Below are positions 19,587-28,719 of a stretch of DNA of 64,000 nt, piece by piece. How positions within the stretch are numbered: position 1 is the first letter of the stretch; every line of letters starts with the position of its first letter. The translations under genes and the position numbers were made by a program. The notes under the pieces were generated by a model, which ran no database searches, was not told where the DNA came from, and was given only the letters and a program-made list of their open reading frames with translations. Source of the stretch: Burkholderiales bacterium (GTDB lineage: Bacteria > Pseudomonadota > Gammaproteobacteria > Burkholderiales > Nitrosomonadaceae); assembly GCA_024235755.1 (NCBI GenBank), contig JACKLV010000005.1, forward strand, positions 1 through 64,000, read 5' to 3'.

Positions 19587-19825
19587 ACCCTGCCCATTGA
19601 ATCCGAAATTATCACTTTTAAAAAAAGAAATGACAGTATAAGCGTACGGGCATTGCATTGATCCAAAATATTCGCAGTAATGAAAAAACTTCAAAAATGA
19701 TTCTGTACCTGAGAAATATAAATGCAGATTCTCTGATTAAGCGTTTTGTCATTGATGCAAAATACAATGCGCGGCTACTTATCTCCGATGGCCGCTGTTT
19801 TTTATTTGTTTTCCATTCGATTCCG

Positions 19826-20617
19826 TCAAGGCCAAGACCAGTTGCTGAATCCCGACACGGTCGCCTGCAGCCGATAGCTGGCATCCAATTCCCCCTCAGG
19901 CGCAATCGACCAGCGCCATTGCTGTTCAGGATCTCCAATCTTGATACCGTGCAGCATATCTTCCCTGTACAGCAGATTATCGTTCCGGTCCAGATAGTCA
20001 TGGAAAACGTCGCATAGCAATACCCGCTGGCCGGGTTGTTCTGTCAATAAAGCGAGATGATTGAAGATGATTTCCTGTCGCCAGTTTGCCAGCCGTTCAC
20101 CGTCGACAACGAAATGCTGTTGCAAATACTGGGCCGGCGTAATGGCAAGCTGTGAAAGGATATTGCAGCTGATAATCAGATCAGCATTCTGCGCAACCGC
20201 TGGAAGGCCGGCTTGGGGACGTGGCAGTGATTCGCCTCGCCGGTAGGATAAAAGCGCTTCCGCAAGCCCGGTAATATCGTGCTCCACCAGCGTAATATTG
20301 CTATGCCTCATACAAAGAAGACGTACGCTAATCAAGTGAGCAATATCGATCAGAATAACCGTATTGAATTGCTTCGCCAGCATTTCCACTGGCACATCGA
20401 GCAGCAGCCCTGATCCTATTACCACCACCTTGTTACGCTGAGGCGTTTGCGCCGCCGCATGCAGAATGAGCTGGCGGCTGTTGTCTAGATGTGTCCGCCA
20501 ATGATCGGCAACACGTTTATAACGCCCCTGAATCGCAATAAGTCCTGAGAGATAGCCAAGACGACGGTATGTTTTAGGGCATGGTGTAACGAAAAAATGA
20601 AAAAGCTCACGCAACAT
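19826..20617 (-). CDS. Conserved hypothetical protein with Rossmann/methyltransferase-like core
   Basis: A 263-residue protein starting at the ATG at 20617; a TTG at 20635 is an alternative. 'NKVVVIGSGLLLDVPVEML' resembles a nucleotide- or SAM-binding first strand and loop, followed by 'VILIDIAHL' as strand 2 and 'ADLIISCNILSQL' where motif IV would lie. This suggests a divergent SAM-dependent methyltransferase, but the loop is not the standard G-x-G-x-G. There is no signal peptide. It is divergent from the PIN remnant at 20641. Confidence 0.6.
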   Translation of the reverse strand: MLRELFHFFVTPCPKTYRRLGYLSGLIAIQGRYKRVADHWRTHLDNSRQLILHAAAQTPQRNKVVVIGSGLLLDVPVEMLAKQFNTVILIDIAHLISVRLLCMRHSNITLVEHDITGLAEALLSYRRGESLPRPQAGLPAVAQNADLIISCNILSQLAITPAQYLQQHFVVDGERLANWRQEIIFNHLALLTEQPGQRVLLCDVFHDYLDRNDNLLYREDMLHGIKIGDPEQQWRWSIAPEGELDASYRLQATVSGFSNWSWP

Positions 20618-20640
20618 GGCAACAGCATAGCGCAATCACC

Positions 20641-20895
20641 GTGGTTTCAAAAGATGCTGTATGGCAAGACCTGGCAGTCTTAAGCTTACTTACCCCGATG
20701 AATCCAACAGCTAGAGACCTATTTCGGAAGATTACCGCCGGTATAGCTGAAAACGGCATCATCGGTTACAAGGATCCGGGCGACAGAATCATTGTCGCAA
20801 TCGTCTTAGCCTGTCAAGTACCGCTCAGTATTGCCGGCGAAAAACTTCTTACAATACCGGAACTACATTGTAGTTGGTCAGCAACATTCCTATAA
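20641..20895 (+). pseudogene. Remnant of a PIN-domain (VapC-like) toxin gene
   Basis: The C-terminal half of this frame, 'YKDPGDRIIVAIVLACQVPL', matches the end of VapC-type PIN ribonucleases (usual form H-K-D-P-x-D-R-x-I-V-A-T-A). The later 'T-A-D-E-K' is degraded to 'IAGEK' and no N-terminal acidic residues are present. The DNA is clearly related to the second remnant at 21745-21950. It is inferred to be non-functional. Confidence 0.55.
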
Positions 20896-21538
20896 AGATT
20901 GCAGTTTTTCAAAATCCCAACCATAACCAAGAAAAGCAATAGCTGCGTCAACTCATGATAAAGAGCGCGTGTTTATATGCCGCCATGTCAGACACGCGCC
21001 TTCATGCTTAAACCTTTGAAATCAACCGTACCAACCCATAAATTATCACCGTTCTCTGCTTCCTCTCATTTTCCAAAACTGTCAAGTTAACCGCATGGTG
21101 TCGGAACAGTTTACAATTCAGTACATAATTTACTGACAGTAATTATTAATTTATTGATACAAAAAGGTAAATTATATCTGGAATAAAAATTGCTTGATTA
21201 ACGGTATACAGACAACATCCGATGATCAGCGACGCGATTCACTGATACTAATAAAATGGTTTAACTGTAGAAAAGGCTGAAAAATCAGCACAAAACTTGC
21301 ACCAATACCGGTTTTGCAGACTGAAATCGTATTTTTCGGTAGGAATGTCAGGCGTGCGCATCCTTGATTCTTGAATCACGCAGAACGCATCGGATACATT
21401 GTTTTGACGCTTCTTGCTACAGTAGCCACACTTTTGCAGTTGCGTTACCCGGAATTAATATTTCCAATAATATTTTCCTGGCCAGCAGTTTGATCTTGCA
21501 GGATTTGACCTAACAATGACTGAGTCAGGTAATCATTG
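20896..21538. other. AT-rich stretch without recognisable genes
   Basis: About 640 bases with no supported coding frame, RNA gene or strong hairpin. Its position between two related PIN remnants suggests that it is decayed accessory DNA. Confidence 0.4.
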
Positions 21539-21553
21539 CGGAGGATTTTTGTG

Positions 21554-21706
21554 ATGAACAAGGAATATAGTGTTGAAAACAATGATGACGACATAGCCGA
21601 TGGCTTGGCGCCGGACAGCAGGATTGTCGAAATTATTAATAAAATTGAACTCGCCAAAAACGAGCACGACGATTATGAGACTACGTTCTTAAAGCAGGTA
21701 TCGTAG
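21554..21706 (+). CDS. Small acidic ORF, possible antitoxin relic
   Basis: A 50-codon frame with a strong GGAGG ribosome site (21540-21544) 9 nt before the ATG. The product is charged and helical, with the segment 'IVEIINKIELAKNEHDDYET', and matches no family I recognise. It lies 38 bp upstream of the second PIN-toxin remnant, the place where a VapB-type antitoxin would be expected. Antitoxin function is inferred from that position alone. Confidence 0.4.
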   Translation: MNKEYSVENNDDDIADGLAPDSRIVEIINKIELAKNEHDDYETTFLKQVS

Positions 21707-21744
21707 CCAAAAAAACTGAACTTGCCTCCAGAGCATACCCCGTT

Positions 21745-21950
21745 TCTTATATGGAAGACATCATCAAGGTACTGGGACTGAAAATTCTTCCACTGACGCC
21801 CGCCATTGCAGGATTGGCTGAAAGCTGCTTCGTCAGCCACAAAGTCCGGGCGACAGAATCATTGCTGCAACAGCGTTAACCTATCAGGCGCCGCTCATTA
21901 CGGCCGATGAAAAACTTCGCACAACACCGGGGCTGCAGTGTATTTGGTAA
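21745..21950 (+). pseudogene. Frameshifted C-terminal fragment of a VapC-type PIN toxin
   Basis: One frame reads 'LGLKILPLTPAIAGLAESC' up to 'SHK' at 21843. After one missing base at about 21844 a second frame continues 'PGDRIIAATALTYQAPL', then 'ITADEKLRTTPGLQCIW' and a stop at 21948-21950. Joined, these give the canonical end of a PIN ribonuclease ('HKDPGDR... TADEKL... W'). The N-terminal third is absent. It is a dead gene related to the remnant at 20641. Confidence 0.75.
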
Positions 21951-22036
21951 GCAAGTAGCCTAAATTACGCCATCCAGGAATGTAGAGTATGAGCACATAA
22001 TCCATGCAAAACAATTGAGTGCCCTTCTTCCTTCCC

Positions 22037-22417
22037 TTAGCCGCTATTTTTAGGAAAATACTTAACGCCATATAATGAAGAAAAATCACAATTCTGTGTC
22101 CAAACTATCGCATTAAATTTCTGCGCTGTTGCATAGACAATACTATCTGCTAGGGGCAATTGATACTGAACGCCATAGTGTGCCGCATCAATTGCAAGCG
22201 AGCTATCCAGTGAGACAACCTTTCCTTGCTCCATATGAGCAATACATTCCAACGCCATATCTTCTCCAAATTGACGCAACACACATTTAAACACCTCGGT
22301 AATCGCAATACTCGGCACAATGAGTGTTTGTATGTTCTCAATTGGTTTCGAGAATTTATCTGCATTTGCATCGCCCGCAAAATAAGAGAGTCACACTGAA
22401 GAATCTACGACATTCAT
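22037..22417 (-). pseudogene. vapC: VapC-type PIN toxin interrupted by one in-frame TGA
   Basis: From ATG 22417 the frame reads 'MNVVDSSV', then TGA at 22393-22391, then continues unbroken to 22037, for 126 codons in all. The family normally has Trp after 'VDSSV', so TGG to TGA is a single-base nonsense change. The rest keeps 'AITEVFK', 'LPLADSIVYATA' and 'WTQNCDF', consistent with a PIN ribonuclease. Its ATG overlaps the TGA of the upstream antitoxin (ATGA), as in intact vapBC operons. Restart at the GTG at 22318 would lose the N-terminal catalytic Asp. Confidence 0.85.
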
Positions 22418-22620
22418 ACTCTGTCTTCATCTTTTCTTACATCAGTATCCATCCCTTTAAGCAAGCCCTTCATTTTCTTCATAGGCTTGATGGGAATTAA
22501 CTCGATTCGATTGCGATACATCAACATCTGAATTTTCTGCCCAGACTCAATTCCCATTGAGTCACGCACTTCTTTAGGTATAACCACCTGAAATTTTGGA
22601 GAAACAGTGACCGAAAGCAT
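22414..22620 (-). CDS. vapB: AbrB/MazE-type antitoxin of the vapBC pair
   Basis: A 68-residue protein starting at ATG 22620. Its first 45 residues form an AbrB swapped-hairpin domain ('VSPKFQVVIPKEVRDSMGIESGQKI'), followed by a basic then acidic tail that would bind and neutralise the toxin. It is translationally coupled to vapC by an ATGA overlap. The toxin is broken, so this is probably an orphan antitoxin still able to repress its own promoter. Confidence 0.85.
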   Translation of the reverse strand: MLSVTVSPKFQVVIPKEVRDSMGIESGQKIQMLMYRNRIELIPIKPMKKMKGLLKGMDTDVRKDEDRV

Positions 22621-22680
22621 GATAGCACCATATCGATAAAGAAAAGGTAAAACGCTATCTTTATCGATAGAATTTGTCAA

Positions 22681-23136
22681 TCAAATCACTGGGTCGCAAG
22701 CTGTGTAAAACGAAAGTTATTACACTTCAATCCATTTGAAAAACGTGATCTCATGGTACCGTTCCGAGGTGATCCATCGGATAGTCACTTCAAATATGAT
22801 TACTATCCAATCTTGTTTTGAACGAAAAAGTTAACGGAACAGCCGTGACGTTAGTCCAAAGATTATGAAATCCTCGCCAATTCCGCTGAGAATATGGTTT
22901 GTATCGCCATCATTCAAATTAAAATTGATGTGGTTCATGATGCCAAATGCGTTTAATTTTTAGGCCAGATAGGTTTTTATATTTCGCCTTGCAGATGCTG
23001 TTTGTTATGCTACTACACTGCCGACAAGTCATTAAAATTTCATTATTTCTTATATATCACTATTGTGTTTATGGTTATTAGGATTCAAACTAGTGACCGG
23101 GGCAACCCATTTACTAACAAAATAAGGAATAATCAA
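22681..23136. other. Upstream region of rh50
   Basis: No gene was found. The open frame extending upstream of the rh50 start is rejected because the ribosome site and signal peptide point to 23137. Promoters for vapBC (leftward) and rh50 (rightward) must lie here, but no clear -35/-10 pair was identified. Confidence 0.4.
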
Positions 23137-24450
23137 ATGAACAAGGACTTACGTTTAATACTTTTTAGTATAGCAAGTTTGTTTTCCCTATGTTTCAGTA
23201 GTCTAGCAGGTGCCGCTGAATTAGCGACTGATGTCAACGACGCACAAGTAGTCGCGCAATACAACTATATTATTCATATTCTGGCGATGTTACTAATCGG
23301 TTTCGGTTTTCTCATGGTATTTATCCGAAGATATGGCTTTGGCGCGATTACCGGCACTTATCTCGTTGTTGCAGTCAGCTTGCCCCTCTACATTTTACTT
23401 CGCGCCAATGGGATTTTTGGACATGCGCTTGAGCCGCATACGTTAGATGCATTGCTTTTTGCGGAATTAGCAGCAGCTACTGCGTTAATTGCTATGGGCG
23501 CAGTTCTTGGACGCCTACGAGTATTTCAATATGCACTATTGGCTCTGTTGGTGGTACCCCTATATTTATTGAATGAATGGATTGTTCTGGACGATGCATT
23601 TGGATTAACAACAGGATTCCAGGATACAGCCGGATCGATAGTAATCCATGCTTTTGGCGCCTATTTTGGGATGGCCATGTCTATCGTACTGACTACTGCA
23701 TATCAACGCAGTCAACCAATTGAATCGGATCCCACTTCAGACCGTTATGCCATGCTGGGATCAGTTGTTTTGTGGCTTTTCTGGCCGAGTTTTGCTACTG
23801 CCCTTGTACCTCTCGAGCAAATGCCGCAAACTGTTGTAAACACACTACTTGCACTCAGTGGCGCAACGATCGCGACCTATTTAGTTAGCACCATGGTCAA
23901 CAAAGGTAAAACATCAATGGTTGATATGGCTAATGCGGCTTTGGCAGGCGGTGTTGCCATAGGTTCAATTTGCGATGTCGCAAACCCTACGGGCGCTTTT
24001 GCTATCGGTCTACTAGCTGGCACCATTTCTGTTCTCGGCTACAGATACCTGCTACCAGCACTTGAATCAAAATACAAATTGTATGATACCTGCGGCGTTC
24101 ATAATCTGCATGGTATGCCTGGACTATTAGGTGGATTCAGCGCATTTCTTATCATCCCGCCAAGCATTGCAACAGCTCAACTTACCGGTATTGGGATAAC
24201 TCTGTTGATCGCTATACTCGGTGGCCTCATTGCAGGCGTCTTAGTTAAGTTAACGGGTACCACACGCGAACCTTATGAAGACAGTGTTGAATTTAGCCAT
24301 ACCGAGGGTCCGGAAGCAGAAGCAGTAATTGCCAAATTGCAAGCACGTATCGAGGCCTTAGAAAATAAAACAATACCCCAGCAATCTACGGCACAAGCAA
24401 ACTTTTCTGAGTTAAGGACTGATCCTAACAAACCCACACCTCAAGGATAG
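23137..24450 (+). CDS. rh50: Rh50-type ammonium/ammonia channel
   Basis: A 437-residue Rhesus-type Amt/Mep/Rh protein forming trimeric ammonia channels in the inner membrane. It has a cleavable signal sequence (to about 'LAGAAELATD') and 11-12 helices. The two pore histidines are visible in 'IVIHAFGAYFGMAM' and 'DTCGVHNLHGMPGLLGG'; the latter is the Rh rather than Amt signature. The start at 23137 is chosen for its AAGGA site and signal peptide. Rh50 proteins in bacteria are best known from Nitrosomonas europaea and other ammonia oxidisers, where ammonia is the energy source. The soluble tail ends with a helix containing 'EAVIAKLQARIEALE', a likely coiled coil. Confidence 0.95.
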   Translation: MNKDLRLILFSIASLFSLCFSSLAGAAELATDVNDAQVVAQYNYIIHILAMLLIGFGFLMVFIRRYGFGAITGTYLVVAVSLPLYILLRANGIFGHALEPHTLDALLFAELAAATALIAMGAVLGRLRVFQYALLALLVVPLYLLNEWIVLDDAFGLTTGFQDTAGSIVIHAFGAYFGMAMSIVLTTAYQRSQPIESDPTSDRYAMLGSVVLWLFWPSFATALVPLEQMPQTVVNTLLALSGATIATYLVSTMVNKGKTSMVDMANAALAGGVAIGSICDVANPTGAFAIGLLAGTISVLGYRYLLPALESKYKLYDTCGVHNLHGMPGLLGGFSAFLIIPPSIATAQLTGIGITLLIAILGGLIAGVLVKLTGTTREPYEDSVEFSHTEGPEAEAVIAKLQARIEALENKTIPQQSTAQANFSELRTDPNKPTPQG

Positions 24451-24570
24451 TACAGAATGAAATTAAAATGCCTTTGCATGGGAATAGTGAAGCCAAGCTG
24501 ATTTAATCAAATATACACATATTTTAAGCAAAAACCCGAATTCATCTGGTCTTCGCTTTTTTCTTTTATG

Positions 24571-24713
24571 TGTCAATCAGCGTTGAAATTTTCCAGTTGT
24601 TTTCAAGAAACAGTGAGCAAATTACCAGTCTAACTATTGATACCATTGTTTCTGAAGTTTAATTTTCTTTAGAATAAACGCTGATACTGGAAAATACTAA
24701 ACGCTGATTGACA
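24571..24713. repeat. Long palindromic (MITE-like) element
   Basis: The ends 24571-24596 and 24687-24713 are inverted repeats matching over nearly all of about 26 bases, beginning TGTCAATCAGCG. A weaker internal pairing ('GAAACAGTG' against 'CATTGTTTC') extends the symmetry inward. There is no coding sequence. This is the form of a miniature inverted-repeat element or large hairpin. No clear target-site duplication was seen. Confidence 0.65.
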
Positions 24714-25107
24714 GTCATGAAATCAAGTTTTTCAAACAGATTGAGCGGCAATAACCGTATTATCTGATGTAAGCTGATTTGAATCTTTGACTGGAATTTG
24801 ATAAAAACAGCGAATGAAGGTCGGATCTGGAATCATAGCCTATTTATATAGCCCCGACACCGATCCGTCGCTGGAAAGCTTTTAATGGTGATTGGAGATA
24901 TTTGTACGCTACAAGTATAGACCAGACCCTGAGACTTCATCCCCGTCCACTCCTATACTAACTGCTTGAGATATGGCTTGTCATCCTGAAAAATCCAATG
25001 ATAAACCCCTAGATGCTATGATTTCATTGACTTTTTGATCCCATTGATTATACCAATGGAGTCCATCGGCTCAGGACGGCTAATGGGTGACCCTTTTTGG
25101 CGCTTGC
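24714..25107. other. Intergenic stretch between palindromic element and small lipoprotein gene
   Basis: No coding frame, RNA or strong hairpin is supported in these 394 bases. Confidence 0.35.
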
Positions 25108-25257
25108 TTAGTCTTCCAGTGCGTTACGACCTTCAGCCGGTTTGCCTTCATGTGTCGTGCCGTAACCTTCGGATTGAGCGCTTTCTGGCGCAGATGGTCC
25201 ACCACAGGCAACCAGAGTAAGAGCGAATAAAATTGCAAAAATTGATGAAAGTTTCAT
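25108..25257 (-). CDS. Small lipoprotein (49 residues)
   Basis: From ATG 25257 a 49-codon frame encodes a short signal peptide with lipobox 'LVAC' (Cys18), followed by a hydrophilic Gly/Glu-rich tail ending 'AEGRNALED'. An AAGG site precedes the start. The lipobox and the ribosome site support a real gene. A 31-residue mature lipoprotein would be tethered to a membrane; its role is unknown. It resembles small entericidin-like lipoproteins in size only. Confidence 0.65.
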   Translation of the reverse strand: MKLSSIFAILFALTLVACGGPSAPESAQSEGYGTTHEGKPAEGRNALED

Positions 25258-25622
25258 TTGTAGCCTTGTTGATAAAAATTTATAAAAATAATTACTGCTT
25301 TTGTGTTACCCGCAAATTGTAGCATGACAAGCGTAAAATGTCTGATTGAATCGCGATGACAAGCATTACTCTGGCTTGAATGCCATTACCGCAAGCGGGT
25401 ACCTGGTCTTGAAAAACAACACTCATGGTAATCTGCTATTTTGTGTCTAATGATTACCATTACAATCAAGTATTGTTAATGATCAGGCTTATTGATGTCA
25501 TGAGCAATGACAGTTAGGCCAATCAGTAAAACTACTAAGCCGCCACGACCAACCAAACCATTATTCTTCCTCCAATGCTTTAAAACGTTGTAGCGCCGCA
25601 CGATTTGCCCAGACAACCATTG
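25258..25622. other. Region between small lipoprotein and ubiD, with two possible tiny ORFs
   Basis: No standard gene. On the minus strand a 19-codon frame starts at ATG 25621, next to the ubiD stop, and ends at 25562 with an amphipathic helix ('ANRAALQRFKALEEE'). Its end overlaps a GGAGGAAG sequence. After it, a frame without ATG encodes a hydrophobic segment ('GGLVVLLIGLTVIAHD') ending at 25476. They could be a pair of membrane micropeptides, but starts are poor and support is weak. Confidence 0.3.
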
Positions 25623-27086
25623 TTACAACCCAAACCCCTCCCACATCGCATCAACCTTCTGTTTAACCGCCTCACCCATCACAATCGGCGTTCCCCATTC
25701 GCGGTTGGTCTCGCCCGGCCATTTGTTGGTCGCATCGAGTCCCATTTTACCGCCGAGGCCAGAGGTCGGACTGGCGAAGTCGAGGTAGTCGATCGGGGTG
25801 TTTTCGACGATGAGTGTGTCGCGCGCGGGATCGACACGGGTGGTGATGGCCCAGATGACTTCTTTCCAGTCGCGGATATCGACGTCATCGTCGGTGACGA
25901 TAATGAATTTGGTGTACATGAACTGGCGCAGGAAGCTCCAGATGCCGAACATCACGCGTTTGCTGTGTCCGGCATATTGTTTTTTCATGCTGACCACTGC
26001 CATGCGGTAGGAGCAGCCTTCGGGCGGCAGGTAGAAATCGGTGATTTCAGGGAACTGTTTTTGCAGTAGCGGCACGAACACTTCGTTCAACGCCACACCG
26101 AGAATTGCGGGTTCATCGGGCGGTTTGCCGGTGTAGGTAGAATGGTAGATCGGATTGCGGCGCATAGTGATGCGCTCGATGGTGAAAACAGGAAAGGTTT
26201 CCTGCTCGTTGTAGTAGCCGGTATGGTCGCCGTACGGGCCTTCGAGCGCAGTTTCATCGGGATAAATCGCGCCTTCAAGCACGATTTCGGCGCTCGCGGG
26301 CACCTGCAGATCGTTGCCGATGCATTTGACGACTTCGGTTTTGGAACCGCGTAGCAATCCGGCAAACTGGTATTCGCTCAAAGTATCCGGCACCGGCGTC
26401 ACGGCACCAAGAATAGTAGCCGGGTCAGCGCCCAATGCCACAGCTATCGGGTACGGTTTACCGGGATTGGTCATGCAAAATTCACGAAAATCCAGCGCGC
26501 CGCCGCGATGCGCAAGCCAGCGCATGATGACTTTATTCGGCGCGATCACTTGCTGGCGGTAAATGCCGAGATTTTGCCGTGTTTTGTTGGGACCGCGCGT
26601 GACCGTCAACCCCCAGGTAATCAGTGGCGCAATATCGCCCGGCCAGCAGGTTTGTATCGGTATTTTGCCGAGATCGACTTGATCGCCTTCCCAGACGATC
26701 TCCTGACACGGCGCGCTGCTCAACACTTTGGGCGCCATGTTCAACACCTGCTTGAGTACCGGCAGTTTCTCCCAGGCGTCTTTCAATCCTTTCGGCGGAT
26801 CGGGCTCTTTCAGGTAAGCGAGCAGTTTGCCGACTTCGCGCAACGCTTCAACCGATGTCTGCCCCATGCCCATCGCGACGCGTCTGGGCGTACCGAACAA
26901 GTTACCGAGTACCGGCATGGTGTGACCTTTGGGGTTTTCGAACAGTACCGCAGGGCCTTCGGCTTTCAGGATACGGTCGCAGATTTCGGTCATTTCGAGC
27001 CGGGGATCGACTTCAACTGCAATACGTTTGAGTTCGCCGATGGCTTCGAGTTGTGCGATAAAATCACGCAGGTCTTTATATTTCAT
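25623..27086 (-). CDS. ubiD: 4-hydroxy-3-polyprenylbenzoate decarboxylase
   Basis: A 487-residue UbiD, the prenyl-FMN-dependent decarboxylase that acts after UbiA in ubiquinone synthesis. Landmarks are the prFMN-binding 'NLGIYRQQVIAPNKVIMRWLAHRGGALDF' region and the catalytic acid region 'PDETALEGPYGDHTGYYNE'. The family's usual length is about 490 residues. It is last in the ubiC-ubiA-ubiD unit, 9 bp after ubiA. The cofactor synthase UbiX is not in this window. Confidence 0.95.
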   Translation of the reverse strand: MKYKDLRDFIAQLEAIGELKRIAVEVDPRLEMTEICDRILKAEGPAVLFENPKGHTMPVLGNLFGTPRRVAMGMGQTSVEALREVGKLLAYLKEPDPPKGLKDAWEKLPVLKQVLNMAPKVLSSAPCQEIVWEGDQVDLGKIPIQTCWPGDIAPLITWGLTVTRGPNKTRQNLGIYRQQVIAPNKVIMRWLAHRGGALDFREFCMTNPGKPYPIAVALGADPATILGAVTPVPDTLSEYQFAGLLRGSKTEVVKCIGNDLQVPASAEIVLEGAIYPDETALEGPYGDHTGYYNEQETFPVFTIERITMRRNPIYHSTYTGKPPDEPAILGVALNEVFVPLLQKQFPEITDFYLPPEGCSYRMAVVSMKKQYAGHSKRVMFGIWSFLRQFMYTKFIIVTDDDVDIRDWKEVIWAITTRVDPARDTLIVENTPIDYLDFASPTSGLGGKMGLDATNKWPGETNREWGTPIVMGEAVKQKVDAMWEGFGL

Positions 27087-27095
27087 GGCATCTGT

Positions 27096-27974
27096 TTACC
27101 GAATCAAAAAATCGAGCGCAATACCGATAAACACCACCATGCCGACATAATTGTTGTGCAGGAATGCCTTAAAACACAGCGCCCGGTCGCGATTGCGGAT
27201 CAGTGTATATTGATAACCCATCAAACCCACAGCCACTAGCAATCCGGCGTAATACGCCATGCCCATGGCTTGCAGTTGCCCGATATAAATCATGAAAGCG
27301 ATAAACAAGGCATGGCAAATCATTACACCGGCCACATCAAAACGCCCAAAGGTAATCGCCGATGTCTTGATGCCGATTTTCAGATCGTCGGGCTTGTCGA
27401 CAATGGCATATGCGGTGTCATACGCGATCACCCAGAACAAATTGGCCAGCATTAAAATCCAGATAATCGAAGGCAGCGCGTTCGTCTGCGCGGCGAATGC
27501 CATCGGAATGCCGAAGCTGAACGCGATGCCGAGATACGCCTGCGGCATGGCGAAGAACCGTTTGGTGAACGGATACGATGCCGCCAGAAACAGTGCGGGC
27601 ACGGATAGCGCAATCGTCAGCAGGTTAAGCGGCAGAATCAGTATAAACGCGACCAGACTCAGACCTGCTGCGAGTAACAGCGCTTCCTTCGAACCGACTT
27701 GTCCGGCCGCCATTGGGCGGTTTTTGGTGCGCTCAACATGCGGGTCTATTTTGCGGTCGGCGAAATCGTTCATCACGCAACCGGCGGAACGCATGAGAAT
27801 GGTGCCCATGACAAAGATAAACAAAACATGCCAATCGGGAAAACCCTGTGCAGCAAACCACAGCCCCCACAGCATCGGCCACAACAGCAGCAAAATGCCA
27901 ATGGGCTTGTCCAGCCGCATCAGACGTGCATAGAGCGCCAATCGATTCGGTTGATTCAGTGAGTCAGAAACCAT
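27096..27974 (-). CDS. ubiA: 4-hydroxybenzoate polyprenyltransferase
   Basis: A 292-residue membrane prenyltransferase with about eight or nine helices. Both Asp-rich sites are present: 'NDFADRKIDPHVERTKNRP' and 'YDTAYAIVDKPDDLKIGIKTSA'. It attaches the polyprenyl chain to 4-hydroxybenzoate. The ATG at 27974 overlaps the ubiC stop (TGATG), so the two are translationally coupled; the longer upstream frame lies inside ubiC and is rejected. Confidence 0.95.
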   Translation of the reverse strand: MVSDSLNQPNRLALYARLMRLDKPIGILLLLWPMLWGLWFAAQGFPDWHVLFIFVMGTILMRSAGCVMNDFADRKIDPHVERTKNRPMAAGQVGSKEALLLAAGLSLVAFILILPLNLLTIALSVPALFLAASYPFTKRFFAMPQAYLGIAFSFGIPMAFAAQTNALPSIIWILMLANLFWVIAYDTAYAIVDKPDDLKIGIKTSAITFGRFDVAGVMICHALFIAFMIYIGQLQAMGMAYYAGLLVAVGLMGYQYTLIRNRDRALCFKAFLHNNYVGMVVFIGIALDFLIR

Positions 27975-28525
27975 CACAATGTCAAATTCAAAATGTCGGG
28001 TAAAAATACTTCGGTTACCAGAATCGATTGCCCTTGCAGCGTAAACAGCGAGCGTCTTGCCCACAGATGGGACGGACTGTCCGTCAGGCGCAAAACTGCC
28101 CGGTCGTACAGAAAATGACCGCTGCTGACTTTTTTAAATTCGAGCGGTGTGCGTCTGACTCTTGGGTTGGTAAACAGCATGCTGCCCAGAGACCGGTTGC
28201 CCAGCCCATTGAGCGTACGCCATGCACCGCGCAAATCCTTGTGCGGCACAATCGAATGCGCAAAAACGACCGGCTTGTCGCAACAATATAAATACACTTC
28301 CCGCACCAGCGCCAGCTCGTGCGGACGCAGCTTCATTTTAATCCATTCATCGCCATATACGTGTGCAAGCTCCTGGAATACCGGCTCCACGTAAAACTGC
28401 GCGCAACGTTCCTGTATGCGGCGCGTAAGCGAACCGCGATATTGCAGCCAATCACGTATTTCAGGAGAAACGGCGCTTAATGCCGGAAGCCATGCATGAG
28501 GGTGCGCAGTGCTAATGTTTGCCAC
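27974..28525 (-). CDS. ubiC: Chorismate lyase
   Basis: A 183-residue UbiC, which splits chorismate into pyruvate and 4-hydroxybenzoate, the first step of ubiquinone synthesis. Recognisable segments are 'WLQYRGSLTRRI', 'LALVREVYLYC' and 'RRSLFTLQGQSILVTEVFLP'. It is first in the ubiCAD unit and overlaps ubiA by one base. The order ubiC-ubiA-ubiD matches the pathway. Confidence 0.93.
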   Translation of the reverse strand: MANISTAHPHAWLPALSAVSPEIRDWLQYRGSLTRRIQERCAQFYVEPVFQELAHVYGDEWIKMKLRPHELALVREVYLYCCDKPVVFAHSIVPHKDLRGAWRTLNGLGNRSLGSMLFTNPRVRRTPLEFKKVSSGHFLYDRAVLRLTDSPSHLWARRSLFTLQGQSILVTEVFLPDILNLTL

Positions 28526-28719
28526 GTTAATCGATCAAGTTGCCGCGAGCGGTGTATGGGTTCAAACGAAATAATATGGGTTAATGATTTTATGGATTCT
28601 ATCAAACCGGCCAACTAACCTGATGGAAGCTGGTAAGCCAAGCATTATACAACAGTCTGTACACAGGCATTGACAAAAGCCGCGTTTCAATCGCGATCAT
28701 GACATCACCAGACACCTAA

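Noticed and set aside
23002..23136. N-terminal extension of Rh50
   Set aside because: It would bury the signal peptide; the ribosome site favours 23137.
25623..28525. ubiCAD as part of a specialised aromatic pathway
   Set aside because: The gene order and sequences are those of ordinary ubiquinone synthesis.
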